A stretch of 40,716 nucleotides of DNA from Selenomonadaceae bacterium (lineage in GTDB: Bacteria; Bacillota; Negativicutes; Selenomonadales; Selenomonadaceae), in NCBI GenBank assembly GCA_029338835.1, contig JAQYBD010000077.1:1-40716 (forward strand), in the 5' to 3' direction. The position numbers and the translations under genes were made by a program. Position 1 is the stretch's first letter; the number at the start of each line of letters is the position of its first letter. Positions 1-6,353 of the stretch are shown here, one piece after another. The notes beneath the pieces are model-generated. The model worked only from the letters and a program-made list of their open reading frames with translations, had not been told where the DNA came from and searched no databases.

Positions 1-141
1 TTCGGAGTAAACTCCTTAGCAAAGCGGGTGTTGTCAGCCACCCGATGATGTAGGCGGATTTAGGAAGACATCTTTTCGATGTCGTTAGTACCTATGTAGT
101 TCCGACTTACAAGCTCCCGACTTTAGTCGGGAGTAGTTGAC
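1..141 (+). mobile_element. Right end of an IS200/IS605-family element (body lies left of the window)
   Basis: The sequence ends in a perfect 8-bp hairpin, CTCCCGAC-TTTA-GTCGGGAG (114-133), followed by TAGTTGAC. This is the layout of the subterminal hairpin that TnpA recognises at the right end of IS200/IS605 elements. The flanking words TCCGACTTA-AAGC and GTAGTTGAC recur around a second hairpin at 1490-1511, so the two ends belong to related elements. No tnpA or tnpB reading frame is visible in these 141 bases, so any transposase or TnpB gene would lie upstream of base 1. The exact element boundary is inferred. Confidence 0.6.
20..141 (+). ncRNA. Possible omega RNA (TnpB guide RNA scaffold), 3' part
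   Basis: Three hairpins follow one another: CGGGTG (25-30) with CACCCG (39-44), GACATC (67-72) with GATGTC (78-83), and the right-end hairpin at 114-133. In IS605-type elements the RNA guide of TnpB is made from the tnpB 3' end through the right end, and its guide part begins just outside the element, here from about base 142. That a TnpB lies upstream is inferred; only the folded tail is seen. Confidence 0.35.
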
Positions 142-228
142 CCACACTATAATCTGCCATAATATTCTTTCCCCACTGTTTTTTAGAATCTCCTTTTTAT
201 CTTCTCCGGTAACAGTCCAGTTTCCTGC

Positions 229-262
229 AAAAAAAGAACGCCCGAAGGCGCTTTTCTTTTTA
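229..262 (-). terminator. Weak reverse-strand terminator-like hairpin
   Basis: Read on the reverse strand, CGCC-TTCG-GGCG forms a stable UUCG tetraloop flanked by A-rich and T-rich arms, and it runs into TTCTTTTTTT. It would end transcription coming from the reverse-strand ORF at 380-733. It also lies inside a 67-codon reverse ORF (85-288), which argues against that ORF being a gene. Confidence 0.4.
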
Positions 263-302
263 TAGACTTTCGGAGTAGTTTCCTCCATCTCCTTTTGTAT
301 AA

Positions 303-337
303 AATAGGCGGCGTCTTAAAATAAAACGCCGCCTATT
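303..337 (-). terminator. 12-bp inverted repeat downstream of the 380-733 ORF
   Basis: AATAGGCGGCGT (303-314) and ACGCCGCCTATT (326-337) are exact reverse complements around an 11-base A/T-rich loop. The hairpin lies 40 bases past the stop codon of the reverse-strand ORF. Only a short TTTTAT follows on that strand, so termination may be inefficient. Confidence 0.45.
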
Positions 338-379
338 GCTTGGATGACGATTCTATTATGGCAGAAGGTTTTGCATCTG

Positions 380-733
380 TCAAATCGATGGATTCCCTGT
401 GAAGCCAGAACCACCAAAGCTTCCACCACTATGATTGCTTCCAGAACTGCTGGATGGATGGTCAATCTTATACTCCATTCTCTCTAGCTCATCCCAAGAA
501 CGAATCTTTATGCTCTTTATCCGATTGATCTCTTCTTGTTCACGAGTGATTTTAACGAAACCAGTACTTCTTGCGATGTCGCAGCTTCTCTTATATTCTT
601 CGAGTAATCTCTGTTTCACGGCTTCAACACGACGCTCGAATTCTCTCTGTTCTTCTTCCTCTTGCTCTCTCCGTCGTTGTTCGCGTGCTTTCTTGTCGAA
701 GAGCAATATCCATAGTTCATGCAATAGTCCCAT
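380..733 (-). CDS. Charged coiled-coil-like hypothetical protein
   Basis: This is a 117-residue protein I do not recognise. It has a short hydrophobic start, then about 50 residues rich in Arg, Glu and Gln with heptad-like spacing, probably a helix or coiled coil. A region rich in Lys, Ile and Glu follows, and then a low-complexity tail of Ser and Gly. The start is supported by GGAGG seven bases before ATG. The gene sits in an AT-richer patch between two IS605-type right ends and is followed by a 12-bp inverted repeat. The same frame stays open upstream to a TAG at 800-802, so it may once have continued into the ORF at 800-1048. No function is proposed. Confidence 0.5.
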   Translation of the reverse strand: MGLLHELWILLFDKKAREQRRREQEEEEQREFERRVEAVKQRLLEEYKRSCDIARSTGFVKITREQEEINRIKSIKIRSWDELERMEYKIDHPSSSSGSNHSGGSFGGSGFTGNPSI

Positions 734-799
734 ACCAAGTCCTCCATTCCTATTTTTTGCTGATAAGAAAGAATTCGATATGGTATACGGAAGCTCCTG

Positions 800-1048
800 C
801 TATCCCTGCTGGATTTCTTCGAACAATCGATTCGGTCTTGTACAACAGGACTGCAAGCGACATGGCTGGCACACAGATACATGATCACACTGATAGCATC
901 TTGATAAGACATACGTCGTCGTGTATTCCGGACAACCATAATGGATGCTTCCGTCTGGATACATCGTATAAGTCTGAGAACAATCAAACTTCCATGTAGC
1001 ATTTTTCTGAAACTGGGGAAAAAGATGGATAAGCCTGCAGCCATGCAC
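800..1048 (-). CDS. Doubtful cysteine-rich ORF
   Basis: This is an 82-codon ORF with a Cys- and Tyr-rich middle, including a CYQC motif and several further Cys. It has no ribosome binding site ahead of its ATG, and other frames are also open across the region. It lies in the same frame as the coding ORF at 380-733, separated only by a TAG and 22 further codons, so it may be the decayed front part of one longer gene. It could equally be chance. I do not recognise the sequence. Confidence 0.22.
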   Translation of the reverse strand: MHGCRLIHLFPQFQKNATWKFDCSQTYTMYPDGSIHYGCPEYTTTYVLSRCYQCDHVSVCQPCRLQSCCTRPNRLFEEIQQG

Positions 1049-1080
1049 GGCCTAGGGATATGACTTCTAAAATGCCAACC

Positions 1081-1326
1081 TCATGTACACTGTTTCAAAC
1101 ACTTGTGCCATAGGATTGGCAGATTTTCCAAGAATGAATCGAGCATTTTATCCAGCTCCTTTTCCATGAAAATCATTCTTTCCTTAATCACCTCGACGAG
1201 CATTTTCAAGATCAGATGCAACGCATCGATATAACGCAAATCCTGCAACTCATCATAAGCTAGAAGGAACAGCTCACCAATGCTTCGTTTGTCAACATTC
1301 CGGCGCTGTTCGAGGGACAGCATCAT
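1081..1326 (-). CDS. Small helical hypothetical protein
   Basis: This is an 81-residue ORF that begins with two adjacent ATG codons preceded by AAGG. The sequence alternates charged and hydrophobic residues in a way that suggests two or three amphipathic helices, with Leu, Ile and Met on one face. There is no signal peptide, metal site or recognisable motif. It lies just upstream of the tnpB remnant and on the opposite strand, inside the AT-richer island. It could be a small accessory protein carried with mobile DNA. I cannot assign a family. Confidence 0.4.
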   Translation of the reverse strand: MMLSLEQRRNVDKRSIGELFLLAYDELQDLRYIDALHLILKMLVEVIKERMIFMEKELDKMLDSFLENLPILWHKCLKQCT

Positions 1327-1393
1327 CTACCTTGCAAAGACAATGGAGACATGTGCCGTCAGGGCATCATAAGAGATGCTTCTGCTCTCCTAA

Positions 1394-1477
1394 GGCACTC
1401 GTACGCACCTGTACCATTGCCAGTGTGGCTATAAGTCCAATGATGACCGCATCGGAGCCATGAACATCCATCTTTCT
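1394..1477 (+). pseudogene. tnpB: TnpB zinc-ribbon remnant
   Basis: The frame starting at 1394 reads YHCQCGYKSNDDRIGAMNI (1412-1468). It matches the end of a TnpB/OrfB zinc ribbon, with CxCGY followed by the N-D-D-R-I-x-A-M-N block that carries the last acidic residue of the RuvC-like nuclease. A TAA at 1391-1393 interrupts the frame just upstream. The bases before it resemble the first Cys pair of the ribbon with small deletions (tgcttctgc then tctcctaagg). Only the last 25 or so codons are recognisable, so this cannot encode an active nuclease. It runs directly into an IS605-type right end. Confidence 0.7.
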
Positions 1478-1519
1478 CCGACTTATAAGCCGCCACTTCT
1501 TCAAGTGGCGGTAGTTGAC
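1478..1519 (+). mobile_element. Solo IS200/IS605-type right end
   Basis: CCGCCACTT-CTTC-AAGTGGCGG (1490-1511) is a perfect 9-bp hairpin. It is flanked by CTCCGACTTATAAGC on the left and GTAGTTGAC on the right. The same flanks surround the hairpin at 114-133 although the stem sequences differ, as expected for related elements with covarying ends. No intact tnpA or tnpB is attached. Confidence 0.7.
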
Positions 1520-1582
1520 GATACGATAATGACAAAGAACGTGACAAGCAAAATGATGCCCTGCCTGTCAGGAATATCAAGC

Positions 1583-1636
1583 AGGATTTTGTGACAGTGC
1601 AGCGAATTCTTTTGTCACAGGATTTTTGTTACAGGG
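1583..1636 (+). repeat. Direct and inverted repeat block upstream of the MmcQ-family gene
   Basis: GGATTTTGTGACAG (1584-1597) is nearly repeated as GGATTTTTGTTACAGG (1620-1635). Between them, TGTGACA (1590-1596) and TGTCACA (1613-1619) form an inverted repeat with a 16-base spacer. The block ends about 25 bases before the ATG at 1659. It could be an operator or the scar of an insertion. The spacing does not fit a Crp/Fnr site. Confidence 0.3.
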
Positions 1637-1658
1637 GTTTGTCAGAGGGGGAGCCGTC

Positions 1659-2342
1659 ATGGAAGTAATCGAAGAACATGTTTTTGCGCGGAAGCGGTGG
1701 GTACTGGGAAAAATGCTCGCCTTTGGCTTTCGCCAAGTCGGGGAGGGCTACGTACTCGAGCGAAACTTCCTGGATGGAGATTTCAAGGCGATCCTGTCAG
1801 TGACGGAAAAAGGGAAGATTGCGGGACGCGTGATTGATACGATCTCCCATGATGATTACTATCAGCTGAGACAGAAGACTGCCACGGGTGCGTACGTCAA
1901 TACGGTCCGCATGGCCTATGAGCAGCTTCTGGAAGAGATCGCAGTGGCCTGCTGCCAGGAGGTATTGTTCGCGTCTGACCAGGCCAACCGCTTGACACAG
2001 TGCATCCTCGAGCGTTTTCAGGTTGAGCCGGATTTTCCTTGGGAGAAAGAGACGCGTTATCAGGCATACGGTGTATTCCGCCACGCATCCAATCGGAAAT
2101 GGTTTGCCCTGATCATGCGCGTGAAGCGCGCCGTCCTCGGCAAGGACGGCAATCCTGCTCTCGCTGACGTCATCAACCTGAAGATACAGCCCGAGCAGGG
2201 AGAAGCCATTCGACAGCTGCCTGGCGTCTATCCGGCTTATCACATGAACCACCGGACATGGATTTCCGTCGTGCTGGATGACACGCAGACCGATGCGACC
2301 ATCATGAAGGGGATCAATGACAGCTACCGGCTGACGGAATGA
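1659..2342 (+). CDS. MmcQ/YjbR-family protein with N-terminal extension
   Basis: The protein is 227 residues from the ATG at 1659, chosen because AGGGGGAG sits six bases upstream; a TTG at 1626 would add 11 residues but has no such site. The second half, from about residue 112, is the MmcQ/YjbR fold (DUF419): PW-E followed by VFRH, NRKWFAL, VINLK and the conserved end block with a His-Trp pair and GIND. The first half is an extra domain of about 110 residues, seen in the long Firmicutes versions of the family. The fold is related to CyaY-like and DNA-binding proteins; no enzymatic role is established. It stands alone, next to two decayed genes. Confidence 0.8.
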   Translation: MEVIEEHVFARKRWVLGKMLAFGFRQVGEGYVLERNFLDGDFKAILSVTEKGKIAGRVIDTISHDDYYQLRQKTATGAYVNTVRMAYEQLLEEIAVACCQEVLFASDQANRLTQCILERFQVEPDFPWEKETRYQAYGVFRHASNRKWFALIMRVKRAVLGKDGNPALADVINLKIQPEQGEAIRQLPGVYPAYHMNHRTWISVVLDDTQTDATIMKGINDSYRLTE

Positions 2343-2414
2343 ATGCAGGAGCATCTATCTCAGAGATCCCGACGGGAATCTGGTCGAGCTGGCAGCATAT
2401 AAAATAGGAGAGAT
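2343..2414 (+). pseudogene. C-terminal remnant of a VOC/glyoxalase-family gene
   Basis: Directly after the MmcQ-family stop, the frame from 2353 reads IYLRDPDGNLVELAAY. This is the closing strand of VOC-superfamily proteins (glyoxalase I and bleomycin-resistance relatives), where the final Glu is a metal ligand. Nothing of the preceding domain is present. The fragment ends at a TGA about 50 bases later. It is a deletion relic and cannot make a working enzyme. Confidence 0.65.
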
Positions 2415-2417
2415 CAC

Positions 2418-2740
2418 ATGTTGACAAGATTTTCACCGCGGACAATCAAGGCGTTGGCATCGTATGTGTATGTCTATATCTGATCCGGATCAGCAATACC
2501 TACAGTGATGCGCTGTCGCCGCTGAAACTCTACGAGATGACACGCGGCTTCTAGCGCGTCGATGTGGAGCGCGCGGCAGGCCGACTACGTCCTGGCCGTC
2601 TATCAGGGCATCGTCCGCGAAGTCTATCAGGTCGCCGACTGGTTCCCTGGCGGCACGACGTTTATGCAGCGGGAAGAAGATGAAGAGTGAGCCAAGGGCC
2701 GCTGCGAATTCGTCGGCCGTATTGCCGAAGAGAATCAAAA
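2418..2740 (+). pseudogene. Frameshifted hypothetical gene
   Basis: A good ribosome site (AGGAG, seven bases before the ATG at 2418) opens a frame that stops after 21 codons. After a shift the frame continues with an RISNTYSDALSPLKLYEMTRGF block, shown here in part, up to a TAG. A further shift gives ADYVLAVYQGIVREVY, then WFPGGTT, a TGA, and RCEFVGRIAEE. The pieces are collinear, so this was one gene of roughly 105 codons, now with at least two frameshifts and two internal stops. From memory the AVYxGIVREVY and WFPGGTT blocks occur in hypothetical proteins linked to restriction-type genes, but I cannot name the family with confidence. Confidence 0.6.
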
Positions 2741-2773
2741 AGCTCGGCGTATGCATAGTACGCCGGGCTTTTT
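2737..2773. terminator. Bidirectional terminator between the decayed gene and ldc
   Basis: AAAAAGCTCGGCGTA pairs with TACGCCGGGCTTTTT around a short loop. It gives a GC-rich stem with T-runs on both strands. It ends forward transcription from the MmcQ region and reverse transcription from the decarboxylase gene, whose stop lies 24 bases away. Confidence 0.85.
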
Positions 2774-2796
2774 ATCATGTATGATATTGGCTGGTT

Positions 2797-3978
2797 TTAC
2801 ATACTGGCTTCTTTTTCCTCATCGTTCTCCTGCTGGTGTCCGATGAGTGCTTCCTGTTCTTCGTAGACGAGGACAGGGGCAAGTGCAAAGCCGTTGAAGT
2901 GTGTGGCTGATACCGTCGTATAGGCGCCCATATCGGTTATGAGTACTTTGTCGCCGATGGCAAGTTTGGGGGCGGGAAAATCACGGTAGAGTACGTCGAT
3001 GCCATCGCAGCTCGGTCCCGCAAAGATGGAGGGGACTGTTTTCCCTTTCCCGCCGAAGCAGTGCAGGGGATACGTCCAGTGGTCGAAGAGAATGCCGGAA
3101 AAGACGCCGTAGATGCCTTCATCGAGGATGTACCAGGGGGTCTGGCCGCGCATTTTCGTGCCGATGACCGAAGCGACGAGATTCATGGCCGTACCGCAGA
3201 GATAACGGCCTGGCTCGGTCCAGACCTGAGTATCCGGGAACAGTCGCTCAAGCTGATGGTTGATGGCTTCCATCATATTGGCGAGGTTTACGGCGAGGCC
3301 GTCGGCATCGGGAATCGGGAAGCCGCCGCCGATGTCGAGGTCGGTGAGATGCATATGGAGGGCTTCTGCCTCATCGAAAAGCCGGCGGGCAAGGAGCAGG
3401 GCTTCTTCGTAAGCCGCCGTTGAAAGAGACTGGCTGCCGACATGGAAGCATATGCCTGCGGCATGCAGCCCTGCTTCTTCTGCTGCTTGGAGCAGCGGCA
3501 GGGCAGCGGTAACCGGGGCGCCAAATTTTGTATTGAGGTCCACGAGTGCTTTTTTGTTATGGACTTGGATGCGTACGAGTACATCGGCGCCGGGAACGAA
3601 CTTTGCAAGTTTTGGGATCTCGCTGGCATCGTCAAATGTGAAGCGGCGGATGCCCAGGTGGGCGGCCGTCTCGAGACCGCAGCGGTCGCGCACAGGATTT
3701 GCGTAGATCATGCGGTCACCTGTGACACCAACGGCCGCTAGCATCTCCATCTCGCCGGCCGAGGCCACATCGAAGTGCGAGCCGAGGGCAGCCAGGCGTT
3801 TGAGGATGCCGTCATGCGGATTGGCCTTGACGGCGTAGCAGGTCTTGGCCCGCGGCAGATGTTTGGCGAGGAAGCGATAATTTTCCTCGACTTTGTCGAG
3901 GGACAGCACCATGAATGGTGTCGATTGCTTCTTGGACAGTTCGTTCATTTCGTTTTCGTTGAGGATAAAGCTTCTCAT
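2797..3978 (-). CDS. ldc: Lysine/ornithine decarboxylase (fold type III PLP enzyme)
   Basis: The protein has 393 residues, the same length as I recall for the Selenomonas ruminantium lysine/ornithine decarboxylase. It makes cadaverine or putrescine, which in Selenomonas is attached covalently to peptidoglycan. The PLP lysine is Lys51 in CYAVKANP. His179 (FHVGSQ), the Gly-rich DIGGGF loop (215-220), EPGRY (255-259) and the catalytic CDG (Cys324-Asp325) are all present, so the barrel and sheet domains are complete. Pro54 right after the PLP lysine is the residue reported to mark lysine use, where eukaryotic ODC has Asp; residues 45-46 (Lys-Thr) differ from what I recall for S. ruminantium. AGGAAGGG lies seven bases before ATG. 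A promoter and a strong leader hairpin lie upstream, and the gene is transcribed alone. Confidence 0.92.
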   Translation of the reverse strand: MRSFILNENEMNELSKKQSTPFMVLSLDKVEENYRFLAKHLPRAKTCYAVKANPHDGILKRLAALGSHFDVASAGEMEMLAAVGVTGDRMIYANPVRDRCGLETAAHLGIRRFTFDDASEIPKLAKFVPGADVLVRIQVHNKKALVDLNTKFGAPVTAALPLLQAAEEAGLHAAGICFHVGSQSLSTAAYEEALLLARRLFDEAEALHMHLTDLDIGGGFPIPDADGLAVNLANMMEAINHQLERLFPDTQVWTEPGRYLCGTAMNLVASVIGTKMRGQTPWYILDEGIYGVFSGILFDHWTYPLHCFGGKGKTVPSIFAGPSCDGIDVLYRDFPAPKLAIGDKVLITDMGAYTTVSATHFNGFALAPVLVYEEQEALIGHQQENDEEKEASM

Positions 3979-4030
3979 AACACAACCCTTCCTGTAGATG
4001 AATCTGGAAAAATCTTCTCGTCATAGGCGA

Positions 4031-4061
4031 AACGGAGCAAACCGCTGTGGTTTGCTCCGTT
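4031..4061 (-). promoter_or_regulatory. Strong hairpin in the ldc leader
   Basis: AACGGAGCAAACC (4031-4043) and GGTTTGCTCCGTT (4049-4061) form a perfect 13-bp stem with a 5-base loop. It lies about 53 bases upstream of the ldc start, inside the leader RNA expected from the promoter at 4083-4111. Only TTTCG follows the stem on the reverse strand, so it is a poor terminator. It is more likely a stability or regulatory structure. Confidence 0.55.
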
Positions 4062-4082
4062 GCAATTCCTGAAGACAACGTC

Positions 4083-4111
4083 AGTATAAAACTTTTTAGC
4101 TGTTTTTTCAA
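4083..4111 (-). promoter_or_regulatory. Sigma-70-type promoter for ldc
   Basis: On the reverse strand, TTGAAA (4106-4111) and TATACT (4083-4088) are separated by exactly 17 bases. Transcription would start near 4076 and give a leader of about 100 bases that contains the 13-bp hairpin. Confidence 0.65.
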
Positions 4112-4183
4112 TAGGGACAGGCCGTTTTTTGAAGTATACATTATATACATAAAAAAGAATTTTTGTACGACTGATGCTTGGGG

Positions 4184-4219
4184 TGAAAAAAAGAGGACGC
4201 CAGTTGCTGACGTCCTCTT
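4184..4219 (-). terminator. Terminator of the rubrerythrin gene
   Basis: On the reverse strand, AAGAGGACG and CGTCCTCTT form a 9-bp stem with an 11-base loop, followed by a run of seven T. It lies 50 bases past the rubrerythrin stop and separates that gene from ldc. Confidence 0.85.
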
Positions 4220-4268
4220 CCGGGATATGTGTATGTTTTTGGATGGTTGGTATCTTGAGGTTCCGGGA

Positions 4269-4814
4269 TTATTTGCCGAAGTAACGGTCGAACAGGCCTT
4301 TGAAGCCGCGGCCATGGCGAGCCTCGTCCTTGGCCATCTCATGAACCGTGTCATGAACAGCATCGAGACCGAGCTGCTTAGCGAGCGTTGCGAGTTCTTT
4401 CTTGCCGGAGCAAGCACCATGCTCTGCATCGATACGCATCGTGAGGTTCTTCTTCGTGCTGTCCGTGAGGACTTCGCCGAGGAGTTCTGCGAACTTGGCA
4501 GCATGCTCAGCTTCTTCGAATGCATAACGCTTGTAAGCTTCTGCAATCTCCGGATAGCCTTCGCGATCTGCCTGACGGCTCATAGCGAGGTACATGCCGA
4601 CTTCGGAGCATTCGCCCGTGAAGTTCTGACGGAGACCTTCGAGGATGCGCGGATCCACATCTTTGGCAACGCCGACGCGATGCTCATCTGCAAACGTCAA
4701 ATCGCCGCTCTGCTCAACGAACTTGGAAGCCGGTGCATGGCAGATCGGGCATTCAGCCGGAGCTGCTTCGCCTTCATAAACATAACCGCAGACAGTGCAA
4801 ACAAACTTTTTCAT
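4269..4814 (-). CDS. Rubrerythrin with N-terminal rubredoxin domain (reverse rubrerythrin)
   Basis: The protein has 181 residues. The ATG at 4814 is preferred over the upstream TTG at 4820 because AGGAGG is then nine bases away rather than three. Residues 6-25 are a rubredoxin-type iron site with two CxxC pairs (Cys6/Cys9 and Cys22/Cys25). The rest is a ferritin-like four-helix domain with the di-iron ligands in [21 protein letters not shown] and DEARHG. Known reverse rubrerythrins reduce hydrogen peroxide (and oxygen) to water with electrons from NADH through the rubredoxin domain, protecting anaerobes. The gene stands alone between its own terminator and an upstream region with a Fur-like palindrome, which suggests iron or peroxide control. 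Confidence 0.92.
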   Translation of the reverse strand: MKKFVCTVCGYVYEGEAAPAECPICHAPASKFVEQSGDLTFADEHRVGVAKDVDPRILEGLRQNFTGECSEVGMYLAMSRQADREGYPEIAEAYKRYAFEEAEHAAKFAELLGEVLTDSTKKNLTMRIDAEHGACSGKKELATLAKQLGLDAVHDTVHEMAKDEARHGRGFKGLFDRYFGK

Positions 4815-5016
4815 ATTCAAAAACCTCCTAAAATATAGATATACACATGATTACTAGTTGATGGGTACCAGATTCTTTTTTGTTTATCTGGTGTTGCTCA
4901 CTTGCTATGCTTTGATTATACGGCATAGTGGAGGAAATAGAAATGCTGATATACGCTTGTTTCATGAGATTATATGGATTATGCTCCTATTTTCTCCTTA
5001 AAACAGCCTTATACAC

Positions 5017-5055
5017 ATTATATCAAATAAATTATTAATGGATAATGATTATCCA
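5017..5055 (-). promoter_or_regulatory. Fur-family-like operator overlapping a reverse promoter
   Basis: TGGATAATGATTATCCA (5039-5055) is a perfect palindrome around one base. Its core, GATAAT-N-ATTATC, matches the 7-1-7 Fur-type box except at the outer base on each side. On the reverse strand it covers the -35 region of an extended -10 (TGATATAAT, 5017-5025) that points at rubrerythrin, leaving a leader of about 195 bases. It also lies about 45 bases upstream of the forward tsaE promoter. Which Fur-family protein binds (Fur, PerR or Zur) cannot be told. Confidence 0.55.
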
Positions 5056-5097
5056 ATTTAGCTGATGGAAATAAGACTAGGCTACTTTCTTGTGTCG

Positions 5098-5106
5098 TGA
5101 TATAAT
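5098..5106 (+). promoter_or_regulatory. Extended -10 promoter for the tsaE operon
   Basis: TG-A-TATAAT is an extended -10 element about 75 bases before the tsaE start. The -35 region is weak. No other promoter of similar quality is visible in front of tsaE. Confidence 0.5.
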
Positions 5107-5179
5107 GTTTAATTGAATTTGAGTGATTTTTTCTTGAAGTGTTTCGTTTTTTATGATAATAGGAGAGATAATAAGCGAC

Positions 5180-5662
5180 ATGTTTACCTGTACAACGAAT
5201 TCTCCCGAGGAGACTGCCCATTTGGCTGAGCTGGTCGGACAGAAAATCAGGGAGGGGACCGTGCTGGGACTGGAAGGCGACTTGGGCGCCGGCAAGACAC
5301 TCTTTGTCCAGAGCCTTGCGCATACGCTGGGGGTCGAGGGCGAAGTGACGAGCCCGACGTTCAATCTCATGAACGTATATGAAGGGATCTGTCCCATCTA
5401 TCATTTCGATCTCTATCGCCTGGAGACGGAAGAGGAGCTGGAGGACATCGGTTTCTACGAATATACAGAGGATCCTGAGGGCATTGTGGTCATTGAGTGG
5501 CCGGACAAGTTCCCACAGTGCATGCCGGAGGACTACGTCGAAGTGCATATTGAGCGTACGGGAACGGAAAGCACGCAGCGGCGGTTCACGTTTGCGAGTG
5601 TAGGGGAGCGCAATCAGGAGTTCATAAAGGAGTTGGAGTCTTTTGTCTATCTTAGCCATTGA
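5180..5662 (+). CDS. tsaE: tRNA t6A biosynthesis ATPase TsaE
   Basis: The protein has 160 residues from the ATG at 5180. An upstream ATG at 5153 lacks a ribosome site, while AGGAGA lies 13 bases before 5180. The P-loop is GDLGAGKT, followed by the SPTFNLMN block, the conserved HFDLYRL and the IEWPDKF motif of the YjeE/TsaE family. TsaE is the ATPase that supports TsaB-TsaD in adding threonylcarbamoyl to A37 of tRNAs reading ANN codons. Its last 20 bases overlap tsaB, and rimI and tsaD follow. TsaC, which makes the threonylcarbamoyl-AMP, is not in the window. Confidence 0.93.
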   Translation: MFTCTTNSPEETAHLAELVGQKIREGTVLGLEGDLGAGKTLFVQSLAHTLGVEGEVTSPTFNLMNVYEGICPIYHFDLYRLETEEELEDIGFYEYTEDPEGIVVIEWPDKFPQCMPEDYVEVHIERTGTESTQRRFTFASVGERNQEFIKELESFVYLSH

Positions 5663-6353
5663 TACGGCAACGCAGGTGTCGAGTGTAGCGGTCGCTTCCG
5701 CCGATAAATTGTCGGCAGAGCTTACGATGCAGGCACGGCTGACGCATTCGGAGACCTTGATGCCCCATATCGAGCAGGTACTCAAGATGGCCTCAGTGAA
5801 GAAAGAAGAGCTTGAGGGGCTGGCCGTGAGCATCGGCCCGGGCTCGTTCACGGGGCTGCGCATCGGCTTGGCTGCGGCGAAAGCGATGGCGTATGCACTC
5901 AGGCTGCCGATTGTTGGCGTTTCGACCCTGAAAGCCCTCGCGTATCATTATCCAGTACCAGGGGTACGCATCGTCAGTTTGCTCGATGCCCAGAAAGGCA
6001 ATGCCTATGTCGAAAGTTACGAATGGGAACAGGGCGAGCTGGTTGTCAAACAGGAAGTGACGGTGCTGCCCGTAAAGGAAATCCTACCTGCCTGCGGGGA
6101 AACGGGACGACCGACTGTGTTGCTCGGTGATGTGGCAGCACGCCGCATCCGCGGACGCATGGAACTGCCTCAGAATGTGACGGTGGCTCCTCCGTATCTC
6201 GTCATGCCGCGTGCTGCCTGTGTCGCCGCACTGGGATTGCAGGAACTGGCCGCTGGCCGCCGCGACAACATCATGGATATGGAACCCATGTACATCCGCC
6301 GCAGCGAGGCGGAAGTCCTCTGGGAGAAACGTCATCCGGAGGCGGCGAAATGA
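5643..6353 (+). CDS. tsaB: tRNA t6A biosynthesis protein TsaB
   Basis: The protein has 236 residues and starts at a TTG that overlaps the end of tsaE, with GGAG close upstream. It has the ASKHA-fold start ILAIDTA and the family signature GPGSFTGLRIGLAAAKA at about residues 65-81. TsaB is the non-catalytic partner of TsaD; in bacteria the TsaB-TsaD heterodimer with TsaE makes the t6A37 modification. The C-terminal part is variable, as usual. Its stop overlaps the ATG of rimI (ATGA), so the genes are probably translationally coupled. Confidence 0.93.
   Translation: MSILAIDTATQVSSVAVASADKLSAELTMQARLTHSETLMPHIEQVLKMASVKKEELEGLAVSIGPGSFTGLRIGLAAAKAMAYALRLPIVGVSTLKALAYHYPVPGVRIVSLLDAQKGNAYVESYEWEQGELVVKQEVTVLPVKEILPACGETGRPTVLLGDVAARRIRGRMELPQNVTVAPPYLVMPRAACVAALGLQELAAGRRDNIMDMEPMYIRRSEAEVLWEKRHPEAAK

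Noticed and set aside
85-288. Reverse ORF of 67 codons at the left edge
   Set aside because: Its AAGGAG touches the ATG with no spacing, a terminator-like UUCG hairpin lies inside it, and its end runs into the IS605-type right-end hairpin.
1359-1580. Reverse ORF of 73 codons
   Set aside because: It is antisense to the tnpB remnant and the right-end hairpin, has no ribosome site, and matches nothing.
1590-1619. Crp/Fnr-type operator from the TGTGACA/TGTCACA pair
   Set aside because: The half sites are 16 bases apart, while Crp/Fnr sites have about 6 bases between TGTGA and TCACA.
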